This document shows positions 11,397 to 20,633 of a stretch of 64,000 nucleotides of DNA, piece after piece. This stretch comes from Orychophragmus violaceus (Eukaryota > Streptophyta > Magnoliopsida > Brassicales > Brassicaceae): contig CM058231.1 of the NCBI GenBank assembly GCA_030180135.1, positions 29,019,034-29,083,033 of the forward strand. Direction: 5' to 3'. A program made the translations under genes and the position numbers. The notes under the pieces are model-generated. The model worked only from the letters and a program-made list of their open reading frames with translations, was not told where the DNA came from and ran no database searches. Each line of letters starts with the position of its first letter. Within the stretch, counting starts at the first letter, position 1.

Positions 11397-11560
11397 CGGA
11401 AGTTACCGACATTAGATCGTAAAAGTCATTATCAAACTTCTCTCTCTAAAACGGAAACACACTCCCTCTCTAGATACTCTCTAAATACCCTCTAATAACT
11501 CTCCGCCAACCCTCAGCCGCCACCGCCACCGCTACCGCCGTCGTCATCTTCTTCATTCTT

Positions 11561-12162
11561 GTAATTATCTCTTCTTTTCGTCTCTCCTGACCAGTCCATA
11601 CACCACCGCCATCATATTCTAAGCTCTTCGTTCTTTAAATGTTTGAGATCTATACGAAAGAAGTCATTTTTTTCTTTGATATTTGTCTAGATCTAAACAA
11701 AAATTTGGTTTTTATATATTTCTCGTATTAGATCCGTACGGTTTTGAGTTCGAGTCATCCCCTTTTTCATATGTACTTTGTACTTCGTCTAGATCTGAAT
11801 AAAACTAAAAATAGATAGATTTTTATATATTTCTCGTTTTAGATCCATGGGCTCCATACGGTTTTGAGACCGAATCATCCCCGGTTTCACATGTCTTTTG
11901 TCTAGATCTTAACAAAAAAATTGGCAAAAAAATTGTTTTTTTAATATATTTCTCGTTTTAGATCCATACGGTTTTGAGTCCCAATCATCCTCTTTTTCAC
12001 ATGTCTTTTGTCTAGATCTGAACATCCCCAACAAAAAATAGATAGGTTCTAGGGCCCCTAGGTTCTATGCTTGAGTTAGACTCTATTAGAAGTCTGAATT
12101 TGGAATTGTTTTTGTTCAGACTGTTTTAGAAGTCTGACTTACAATCGTTTTATTGTACACAG
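11561..12162 (+). other. Leader intron of the GRF gene (predicted)
   Basis: Donor GTAATTATC at 11561; acceptor TTGTACACAG ending at 12162, one base before the ATG at 12164. The body holds three diverged copies of a roughly 110-bp unit (about 11690-12015: TAGATCC...ACGGTTTTGAG...TCATCC...GTCTAGATCT). Two 20-bp dyads lie near the 3' end (12077-12096, 12117-12136). A leader intron ending at the start codon recurs in all three genes of this MULE. Confidence 0.5.
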
Positions 12163-12163
12163 G

Positions 12164-12772
12164 ATGGGGCGATTCAGTCAGGTTCCAACCTTGAGTAGTA
12201 GTAGTTCATTCTCAACTTCCACATTCCGACAAAGATCCGGTTCATGCAATGGATTCCCCAAAAAATGTTTCTGCGGTCTGGACCCTGTCATGCAAACATC
12301 CACTATAGCCGATAATCCGGGAAGAAGATTCTTTGGATGTCGTAACTGGGATGTAATTGCCTTTCTCTTCTGTTTTATAGCCAGTTTTATTTCGTTTTGA
12401 CTGATTCGAGCTTATTTTCGGAATTTGAAGATGATATTGCATATTTAAAATGTGGCTGTATAGGATGGTGGCTACCATATAATGAAGTGGTGGGATGAGG
12501 CTATGATGGAGGAGTTTCACGAGTTAAAGCTGAGTGTGGACCAACATGGCGAACAAGTTGATTACATCTTCCTTTGTTATGCTGAAATTGACTGTGTAAC
12601 CAACTTGCACGATGAGATCAAGAAAGCGCAGACATAGATAGCTCAACTAAAGGAGCTCTTGACTGAGAAACCATCTAGCCAGACGGTGCGTGGCGCCAAG
12701 TATGAGTATCTGATGGTTGCTAGTGCTGTTATCATCGTCCCGATTATCTTGAGGACTTTTGGTTTCTTGTAA
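12164..12772 (+). pseudogene. GRF-type zinc-finger protein, broken by one stop
   Basis: Exon 1 (12164-12352) encodes a Ser-rich start followed by a GRF zinc finger: CFCG, then a Cys-containing loop with GRRFFGC (residues about 35-60). Exon 2 starts at 12464 after a 111-bp GT-AG intron and completes the finger (DGGYH...KWWDE), then a predicted coiled coil (HDEIKKAQ, then IAQLKELL) and a C-terminal hydrophobic segment ending TFGFL (stop at 12770-12772). One in-frame TAG at 12635-12637, at a position where CAG (Gln) would fit the helix, truncates it. GRF fingers are nucleic-acid-binding in other proteins; short GRF plus coiled-coil plus membrane-anchor proteins are common MULE cargo in Brassicaceae. 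Function unknown. Confidence 0.7.
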
Positions 12773-12892
12773 TATAAGTCCTATGTATCCAAGTACAATT
12801 TTATGTATTATAAGACGAATTTTAGGGTTTTATCCAATTTCTGTTCATTCATCATCGTCCAATTTCATTCATCATCCAAATCTGCGAATTGT

Positions 12893-13071
12893 CAGACTTC
12901 AAAAGAAGTCTGACTAATAAATTATTTTCCTCAAACTTCGTATGGAGTCTGAATCTACAATAATTAGTTTTAAGACTTAAATGATTTTCCTCAGACTTCG
13001 TATGGAGTCTGAATCTACAATAATTAGTTTTAAGACTTAAATGATTTTCCTCAGACTTCGTATGGAGTCTG
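12893..13071. repeat. 60-bp tandem repeat built around the 20-bp dyad
   Basis: Three units of exactly 60 bp in register (from about 12921), each holding one dyad: 12932-12951, 12992-13011 and 13052-13071 (CAGACTTCGTATGGAGTCTG type, the first with CAAAC). A separate perfect dyad sits at 12893-12912. It lies between the GRF and protease genes. The open frame on the minus strand here (CRFRLHTKSEENHLSLKTNY repeats) results from the 60-bp period. Confidence 0.8.
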
Positions 13072-13273
13072 AATCTACAATAACTAATTTTCACCAGACT
13101 TCGCGTGCGTAACGACACGTGGCCTCTTGCATGCCCGAGAATTTAAATATTTTGTAAATTAAACGGGCGGGAGTTATGTAAAAAGGAGACGAAAAAAGCG
13201 CGGCAGTTACGTCTGCAGTAAAACCGTCCGCTAGTGGTAAAACCGTCTCGTTTTAACTGCCCCCTATGAGACA

Positions 13274-13281
13274 TATATAAA
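13274..13281 (+). promoter_or_regulatory. TATA box of the Ulp1-like gene
   Basis: TATATAAA about 30 bases before a likely start site near 13305. The leader exon is pyrimidine-rich (CTCTCTCAAATCC) and ends at a good donor, GTAAGATTAA, at 13431. Confidence 0.5.
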
Positions 13282-13430
13282 TATGATTTTTTAACCTTTT
13301 TTTTTACAGTTTCGCAGGAAAGATAAAAAAAAACTATTCTCTCTCAAATCCGCTCAATCGACACCGTGCACTTTTTCTGGGTATCGTTTCCAGATCTGGT
13401 TTCTCTCTGCTCCGCCGCTTACATTCGACG

Positions 13431-13790
13431 GTAAGATTAATCTAAAACTTCTTCGGGGGAATTCTAAGTTAAACTATTAGTAATCAGACGGCTGTTGGTG
13501 TCTGATTGTAGATCTCAGACCACATATGGAGTCTGATTACATCCTCAGACTCCAGGTGGAGTCTGAAGTCTGAAGTCTGAGCTTTTTTGTCTCATACTTG
13601 CGCTGAGCTTTTTTGTCTTTTTTCTAAATTCCAGATCTTGTTGGGCCCCGATCTTGTTTTACTGTAGCTCCTCCGTCGTCTTCCTTCCACAGTAAGATTC
13701 CTCGACTCTTCTCCTCTTCTATATATTTACATAACTATAGTTGGCAGACGGCATAAGATGTCTGACTGTGTAAGGCCCTCGTTGTTTCAG
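13431..13790 (+). other. Leader introns of the Ulp1-like gene (predicted)
   Basis: Intron A runs from donor GTAAGATTAA at 13431 to an acceptor near 13634. A short leader exon follows, then intron B runs from GTAAGATTCC at 13692 to TTGTTTCAG at 13788-13790, nine bases before the ATG at 13800. Intron A carries three 20-bp dyads at 13485, 13516 and 13546 (31- and 30-bp steps); intron B carries one at 13745. The upstream in-frame ATG at 13758 lies inside intron B and is rejected as the start. Confidence 0.5.
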
Positions 13791-14686
13791 GTTTCCGTTA
13801 TGGAAGATGTTGAATTCCCACAAAGGATGTTCACTGCCGGTTATGAACCATCTCCGGATAAAAGCAGACACTACTTTAGTGGAAGGAGAGATCTGATAAC
13901 TGATGTTAAACTAGCGCTGTTACCGGCTGAATGGCAGGAACTCCTCGATTCAGAACTTGGCGTTTTTTTGAAATTCCATGAACTGAATTTCAAATGGTGT
14001 TCAAGGATGGTGCATTATATGCTCTGTCTGCAGTTAGACTGCAAGAAGAAGTATGAGTTATGGTCTCTTTTCGGCGTTAATCCAGTTAGGTTTTTCCTGA
14101 ATGAGTTTCATGCTATAACCGGACTCAAATGCGACTATATTGAGAACCTCGAGTACCCTGAAATTCAGTATACCGATGAGATGAGAGAAATGTGGAAGCT
14201 TCTTAGGGTGGATTTCGATTTAGGCCCAAGTTATACGCAACTAATGGATGCTTGTACAAGATGTTCTGAATGGGAACCGGAACAAAGGATATGGCTGGGC
14301 TATCTAGCGATCTATGCAACCTTCATTGAGGCTCATCACTGGACAATCTCCACAAGGGGTGACATGTCCAAGCTTCTGCTGTTTCCAGGATCGATACAAT
14401 CCTATCCATGGGGACGATTCGCCTTCAAGGTTCTGATAGATTCTGTTAAAAAGGCAAACAGAAAACTCGTGGATGGAAAAAATTATCAGATCGGAGGTTT
14501 TGCTGAGGTCCTGAACATCTGGATATACTGGGCATGTCCCGCTATGGCGACAACTTATGGAGAGCCCTTTCCGGATGCCCCAGACCTACCATTGCTGGCG
14601 TACCAAGGATCACAAAGTCGAAAGAAAGCCGACGAAGCCTTACACAAACAGGTATTTCTTGTACTTATGAACTCTGACTTTTATGT

Positions 14687-14798
14687 GAGACTTCATATGA
14701 AGTCTGACATTATATGTCAGACTTCATTAGAAGTCTGACACATAATGTCAGACTTTGTATGAAGTCTGACATAAAAGTCAGACTTCGTATGAAGTCCG
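14687..14798. repeat. Array of four 20-bp dyads in an intron of the protease gene
   Basis: Copies at 14687, 14718, 14749 and 14779 (start-to-start 31, 31, 30 bp) lie entirely within the intron 14652-14903. Three are full CAGAC...GTCTG dyads or one base off. The spacers are 10-11 bp of AT-rich sequence resembling ACATAATGT. Confidence 0.85.
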
Positions 14799-16077
14799 AC
14801 ACACATAATGTCATACTTCATATGACCCAGTCTCGTATGATGTCTGTCTGGTTGATATTACAAATGCTTATATTTGTTTTTCTATGTGACTTGTAATTTG
14901 CAGACCCGCGTCAACAGCTTCGTAATCAAGGAATACGATGACATGTTTCCCGTATGGGACAACCCTGATGAGGAGGACGACAAAGTCGAGAACATTGTGA
15001 AGGCAATGTTCGGACAGCTAGGGACTGTGCATTGGAGGTGGGGTTCAAAACACTGGAAGAGCGAAGGTGTGTTCAAGACCAGAGCTGGAGGTCCTGTTAA
15101 GCTTGAGATTAAGTCTGAGAAAGATGCTGATCAGACTGGTGAGAAAAAGCGTAAGGTTGTGGGAGTCAAGAGGAAGTTGTTGCAGGTTGTTTCTGATGAT
15201 GAAGATGAGGAAGAAGAGGCTGAGGTAGTTAGCAAGAAACTTAGAGTAGGGAAGGCTGGTCCTACAAATGGGGATGTTGTTCAAATGATTGAGGGTTTGC
15301 AAAAATCACTTGAAACTCGGATTGATGTATTGGTAGATGTTTTCAACGAGGGTTTGCGTCTGATGGATATCAGAATTGATGATCTTGCCAAGATCGTCCA
15401 GAGTTTGAAGAAAGAGAGTGTTGGAGTTGAGCAGAAGGAGAAAGACCAGAAGAAAGATTCTTCTGAAGTGAAGGAAAAGGAGAAGAAGAAAGCTGGTACT
15501 GGAGGGAAAGGAAGAGTGAAGAACGCAGAAGCAAAAACTGCTGCTGCTGCTGCTGCTGCCGCCGATGAGATGAAGAAGGCTGGAGTTGGTGAGGATGAAG
15601 AAGATCCAGCTGAAGATCTTCAGGTTCAAGAAGGGGTAAAAGCTGCTGCGGTTGATGAAGAGGGAGGAAGAAAGAAAAATGAAAGGCCTAAGAGGACCTG
15701 AAGAAAGTTGTACTGAAGGTATCCGAACCTGAACATGCAGGGAAAGCGAAGCCTAAAGTAGCAGCAGATAAATCCGCCAATCCCTCTAAGGAAATCATAC
15801 CGATTGCGACTGATGATGGGGTTAGTCTCCAAAACCCTCAATATCTGGATACAAATAAGGAAAAGAACGTTGGGCCTAAGAGAAGTAGCAGGCTTATGAA
15901 GAAATCACTTGAGGGGAAGTAGCCTTCTATTGCTTTATGAACATTGTAAAGGCTGAAGCATAATAGTATTTGTTTTTTTCCCCATTGGTTCTTGTATTTG
16001 CTTTGAACATGGATTCCTGGCATTAGACTTATGTTGCATTGGCTTGCTATGATTTTTCGATGGCATTTAGCACATGT

Positions 16078-16139
16078 CAGACGTCTATGGATGTCTGACA
16101 TGTTATGTATTCTAGTTACCAGACGTCTAGTGAAGTCTG
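16078..16139. repeat. Two 20-bp dyads in the 15919-16204 intron
   Basis: 16078-16097 (CAGACGTCTATGGATGTCTG) and 16120-16139 (CAGACGTCTAGTGAAGTCTG), 42 bp apart start to start, about four helical turns. Confidence 0.8.
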
Positions 16140-16693
16140 GTTCTTGTGTGAATTTTAGTTCGAACATTATGTTTAACATGGGTTGTCAAATTGTCTATGC
16201 AGAGTATACCCGATGGCACAAATCCGAGTGTCATGGTCGTTGCACGGTCGGCTACGGGCATAAACTTCGATTCTACGCGGCAGTTTAAACAGGACACTAA
16301 GCAGGCGGCAACTGAAGTTTACATGCAAGCAAAGGCAACCCAGGTTAAACAAAAGGAGAAGGTGAAGACTCCAGCTAAACCTGTTGTCCAAGCACAGGTT
16401 CCACCGAGATATGACCCTTGTGCTGCTATCACCAGGATGCAAGTGAAGGCACTTAATGATTACAACAAAAGACAGCCGTATGTGTTGATACTCTGCTTAG
16501 ATTGTAAGTATGTACACCTAACTCGATGTCTAACAAGTGTATTGTTCTTTTGTAGGGGTTATCCAATTAGGGAACTGAACACATCACTACAATGGTATTA
16601 CGATCTTCGCACTCCAAAGGAATGGCTGCATGACACGGTCAGTATTACTCCAATGGTTATGAATTAAGAACTCCATTCCAATATGGATGTATA

Positions 16694-16833
16694 TTCAGAC
16701 TTCCAAAGAAGTCTGGTTGTTTATTCAGATTTCCAAAGAAGTCTGGATTTATACTCAGACTTCCAAAGAAGTCTGATTGTATATCCAGACTTCCATAGAA
16801 GTCTGATTGTATATCCAGGCTTCCATAGCTGTC
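16694..16833. repeat. Array of five 20-bp dyads with exact 30-bp period in the last intron
   Basis: Starts at 16694, 16724, 16754, 16784 and 16814, each 20 bp plus a 10-bp AT-rich spacer, within the intron 16638-16882. The first four read CAGA(C/T)TTCCA(A/T)AGAAGTCTG; the fifth is diverged (CAGGCTTCCATAGCTGTCTG). This is the clearest array in the window. Confidence 0.9.
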
Positions 16834-17602
16834 TGGTTGTGTTTTTTTTTTTTAATATTAACACATGCTTGGCTTAATGCAGCAAATTGATGAGGGTATT
16901 GATTTGTTGAGGCTTCGCCAACACAGCCATCCGGAATGGTTCAGGAGCGAGAGGCTGTGTTTCATTGACACACTCCTTCAAGCCTTGTGGCGTCAACACT
17001 ATCCAACTTTTATTAGTAGTGGTGCTGGAGGGAATGAACCAGCCGCAACTAGAATGCTTCCTGCTGGTTGTTTTGATTACTTCACTGGTGACCTACCACT
17101 ATTCTGCAAATCACCGAAGGCTTGGGCGGTGGATATTGATTATATTTACACCGCACTGCACACTGGCGGAAATCATTGGGTAGCAATTATGATTTCTATC
17201 CCAGATAGGCACGTAACAGTATGGGACAACATCATTAATGATAGGACTGATGAGTTGGTCGGAGCGGCAGTGGCACCAATCTGCGAGATGTTTCCTTATG
17301 CGATGCACATCTTTAAAATACCTGATGCTGATGGATGGCCTTACCCAGTCGATCGTTACACCCACTCGATTGTTAGGAGCGACGATCTTCCTCAAAACAA
17401 ACAAACAGGTGACTGTGGAGTGTTCTGCTTGAAGTTCATCGAGTTCCATTCACTTGGAATGGAGTTTCCAAAGTATCTTTGTGATAAGAACATCAAGTCA
17501 ATCAGGGACAGGCTAGCTTTTGACATATTGTTTGAACTCAAGCGAACAGGTGAAGAGCAACGTTCCGAGTATGCTTTGCTTGACACCTACGGTGATAAAT
17601 AG

Positions 17603-17939
17603 ACCGCCTCTATCTTTTGCATTCCTAAACAATACATATCTATGGTGGTTGTAAAAAACACATCAATCTTTTGGCCTACTTTTGTGCTTGTTTTTTAGTT
17701 ATGTAACAAACTTAAGCACTAATTCTAGTTATGTTTATTACTACGCTTGTTGAAACAGAACCCAAACAATTGAGACAAGTTTAAATATTAGAGTTCTGGA
17801 ATACATCACTACGTCAGACTTCAGTGAACCCTAAAAAAATATCAGACTTCTGTAAACCCTAAAACTTATCAGACTTCACTGAACACGAACACAAATCAGA
17901 CTTCAGAAATCTCTAAAACATATATGATTTCAACCATTT
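17603..17939. repeat. Convergent spacer with four degenerate half-dyads
   Basis: This is the space between the 3' ends of the protease gene (+) and the transposase gene (-). CAGACTTC half-sites start at 17815, 17843, 17870 and 17898 (27-28 bp steps), but the right half is degenerate (AACCCTAA instead of GAAGTCTG). 17603-17810 shows AT-rich 3' UTR-like sequence only. Confidence 0.6.
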
Positions 17940-18304
17940 CTAATCAGCCTGAGGTTGTGGACAATTAGGTTGTTTGTGGCCTGGTTGTTTACAGTTCGAA
18001 CAACAATATTGCTTGTGTAGTTTCCGCGGTTTAGTGCTCTTCTTCTTGGCGATTTATAGCATAGATTGCCACCTCGACTTCTTTTGTCTTCCAGGCTTCC
18101 GCCTCTCTTCCGGCGGATAGACACGCACGGTGTCATGATTTGCCTTTCCGGTAACATTCTTTGGTAAGATGTTGCGCGAGTATGCAGTGTACAAGTAGTC
18201 CGTTCTGTAAGATGGACATACAAGGGTAGAAATGTGTAGCTCAAGTTCCGGTGCAGCGCATATGGCATATGAGCAAGGTATCTTTTCGTAATCCCAAACA
18301 CCAC

Positions 18305-18309
18305 ATTCA
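18305..18309. other. Left target duplication of copia element A
   Basis: ATTCA, repeated at 26135-26139 directly after the right LTR. The 5-bp length fits Ty1/copia integration. Confidence 0.9.
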
Positions 18310-18982
18310 TGTTGGAATTGTGTCCAGTAATCTCGGTACTGTCTCTAGAAAGTAAGAGTATGTCAATGATCAGACATAAGTCATATAATACTGGGGGTCA
18401 TGATGGCTTGCTAGAGTCCGCTCATGATCTATAAGTCTTGGACTTATTGCCTTTATTATATGATCCCATATGGGTCACACGCCTAAGCTAACAGGAAAAT
18501 GTGTAGGAACGGTTTTAGCAGAAGTACGGTAAAAATGCTAGGCATTTACTGTACTTAGAGAGAATAAAATGGTTTAGGCACTGTGTGTCGATCGATACAC
18601 AAGGGGTATCGGTCGACACAGTGCGCGAATGCCGTCTAGTTAATTGGTGTTTGGGCCAAATGGCCCAAACGGAATCAGACAAGTTTTATAAGGTAAAACT
18701 CGAGTTTCTGAGCAATTAACCCTAATCCCCCAGCCGAAAACTCTCTCTCTCTCTGCGCCGAGCTCCTTGTGGTCTAGCAGCCGTTTTCTGTGATCGCGTG
18801 TGTGAACCTTTGGAGGATTCATCCCTCGGTGTTTCTCTGATCTCAGACATACCATCTCTTTCCGCTGCAAACAGGTATAAGGTGAGATCATCATTTGTTT
18901 CTATTCTGAGAAGAACCTAGATCGCATGTTTAGGTTGATATGAATCTAAGAATTGAATCAGGATCAACTAAACATTCCTTCA
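18310..18982 (+). repeat. 5' LTR of copia A
   Basis: 673 bp. A TATA-like TTTATAAG lies at 18685-18692, followed by a CT repeat (about 18740-18755) typical of a start region. It contains two CGATCGATAC-like motifs (about 18588-18618) related to the repeats in the leader. Two good splice donors (CAG|GTATAAG at 18875 and AAG|GTGAGA at 18882) lie near its end. Confidence 0.95.
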
Positions 18983-18983
18983 G

Positions 18984-18996
18984 TGGTATCAGAGCC
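18984..18996 (+). other. Primer-binding site of copia A
   Basis: TGGTATCAGAGCC one base after the LTR, complementary to the 3' end of initiator methionine tRNA, the usual primer of plant copia elements. Confidence 0.9.
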
Positions 18997-20633
18997 AATG
19001 GTTCTGGTTTTTCTTGTTTAGATTCAATGTTTAGGATTGTTTTCTTGTTTAAAAGTGTTTTGAATCAACTACTGATAAGAGAAACCATTTAAGCAACAAG
19101 AATTGAAATCTAAACACACATAAAATTGCAGAAACCAAGCTATATGATTTGGTAGAATGCGATTTCAAGAGGTCTGTATCGACTGCGATCGCATGGATCG
19201 ATCGATACGATCGCATGGATCGGTCGATACAGTCTATCGGCTAACCCTGTTAACGCGTGAAAGCATCGATCGATGCAGGATCGATGCAGGTTCGATATTG
19301 GTGCATCGACCGATGCGGTTGGTGCACATCGATCGACACGGTTAGGGTTTTGGCTCGGTTTCAGTGCATGCGTGAGAGCATCGATCGATACAGGATCGAT
19401 GCACGGTCGATGCAGGATCGATGCTAAGAGCATCGACCGATGCGGTTGATGGATCGATCGACACGGTTGGTCCATCGATCGACATGGTTGGTTTAAAGGC
19501 TCGGTTTAATTTTGATTAAAATTAATTCGTCCTGGTTTAATAAACAGATTTAATAATTTTATTAAGTCTGGTTAAACCAGGACAAGAAATCCAATGTCGA
19601 AAGAATTATTGGATTTAGTGCCTAAACCAGGATTTTCTAATTTGATTTGGTTGGACCAAATAAATTGAGAAAATCCGGTTTAGTAAATAACCGGTTGACA
19701 ATTGTGGTCATCGTAGTAATTAAAATTTGGTTAGACCAATTTTAATGAACCAGACCGGTTATGTCATTTAATTGGACAATTGGGTCATGTCTTGGACATG
19801 GACCAATTCTTGGGCCTCGGGCCAAGAAGTTAAAACAATTGGGCCAATTATTTGAGTCTTTCTTCAGATTAATTTAAAATTTATTTTATAAAGAATATAA
19901 ATCGATTTTAAATTAAAGTTTCCGATATTTTGAAATTAGAAAGTTTCTTAATTTATAGAAGTTTCTAGATTTGCATGATTCGGATTTTAAGAAATTTCTA
20001 AAGTTAGAAAGTTTCCGTTTTTAGAAAGTTTCCAATTTTAGAAAGTTTCCAAAAATAGTAGGTTTCCAAAAATGGAAAGTTTCCCGAAATAGTAATCTTC
20101 TATTTTGGGAATGAATTTTTAAATAAACCTACGAACCTCAAATAATATCAAGCGTTGGATGTCTTGTCCATTCTATGTCAGCTGTCGAAGCCCATTCAAT
20201 TGTATTCATGGCCTTACAGTGTGAGGGTGTCTGCTTTTGCGTGGATAAGACGGTTTGTGATTCATAAATGTCATTGGGAGTCCCAGACATTAATGATTAC
20301 ATGACTGTATAGTCTGGTTTTCTTGACTGGGCCATCGGGAGTCCCGGGCCTTGAGACATCAGAGTGAATTGGGCCTCGGGCCCAGATTCACAACCAAGAG
20401 TTATATCACGGATATAATTAGCCGATATAGGGCTTACCGATATAAGCTAAGGTTTGGTGACGGCCAGTGGCCCACTTTAATCTTAGTTATATGTGGATCT
20501 TGGAATCATTATATTCTATTGAGGGTAACTTATGTTATTGAATATAATGCGTGATTAATCATATTAAATTTAATACGAGATTAATCATTTTGAACATTTT
20601 AACTAATAACCTTTTTATCTATATATTTCAGCT
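18997..20633 (+). other. Long repeat-bearing leader of copia A, probably an intron in spliced transcripts
   Basis: A 1.6-kb untranslated leader, long for a copia element. It holds three repeat modules: CGATCGAT-rich units (about 19175-19490), GGTTTA/ACCGGTT motifs (about 19500-19780), and AGAAAGTTTCC units (about 19915-20100). Its end looks like a 3' splice site: CTAATAAC branch-point-like sequence (20603-20610), pyrimidine stretch, and TTTCAG at 20626-20631, two bases before the ATG. With the donors at the end of the LTR, splicing would remove the primer site and all repeats. Confidence 0.55.
19175..19490 (+). repeat. CGATCGAT-type degenerate tandem repeats in the copia A leader
   Basis: More than a dozen variants of CATCGATCGATGCAGG / CGATCGATACG / CATCGACCGATGCGGTTGG, mostly 20-40 bp apart. 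Each core is a near-palindrome. Related motifs occur in the LTR (GTCGATCGATACAC and ATCGGTCGACAC). Confidence 0.75.

Larger units (their letters stand above)
13800..17602 (+). pseudogene. DUF1985 / Ulp1-like cysteine protease (KIU-type), multi-exon, frameshifted
   Basis: Exons: 13800-14651, 14904-15918, 16205-16477, 16556-16637, 16883-17602, all with GT-AG sites. Exon 1 encodes a DUF1985 domain (around KWCSRMVHYMLCLQL and LWSLFGVNPVRFFLNEFHAITGL). Exon 2 is Lys/Glu-rich, low complexity, with an Ala tract. The last exon is a peptidase C48 domain keeping its catalytic set: His in GNHWVA, Asp in VTVWDN, Gln in PQNKQ and Cys in GDCGVF. C48 enzymes process or remove SUMO-like modifiers; substrates of the transposon-borne ULPs are unknown. 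Near 15700 the frame shifts: exon 2 stops at TGA (15699-15701), but the next frame stays open with similar Lys-rich sequence to the donor at 15919. The 15919-16204 intron is the least certain. A broken gene is the best reading. Confidence 0.7.

Noticed and set aside
12921..13090. CRISPR-like repeat array
   Set aside because: The window is plant nuclear DNA, units are contiguous 60-mers without unique spacers, and no cas genes exist.
12852..13118. Minus-strand open frame with repeated CRFRLHTKSEEN units as a gene
   Set aside because: It is a by-product of the 60-bp tandem repeat, whose period is a multiple of three.
13758..13799. Upstream in-frame ATG of the protease gene
   Set aside because: It lies inside a likely leader intron and overlaps a 20-bp dyad (13745-13764); the acceptor at 13790 makes 13800 the better start.
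15045..15629. Minus-strand frames opposite the Lys/Glu-rich exon
   Set aside because: Leu/Ser/Phe-rich shadows of the plus-strand exon with no domain.
16694..16833. Intronic dyads as microRNA precursors or RNA hairpins
   Set aside because: Stems are at most 8 bp with a 4-base loop, and inner bases often do not pair, so RNA structure is not the conserved feature.
18640..18894. 84-codon frame present twice (also 25792-26046)
   Set aside because: It is minus-strand sequence of the copia A LTR, duplicated with it.
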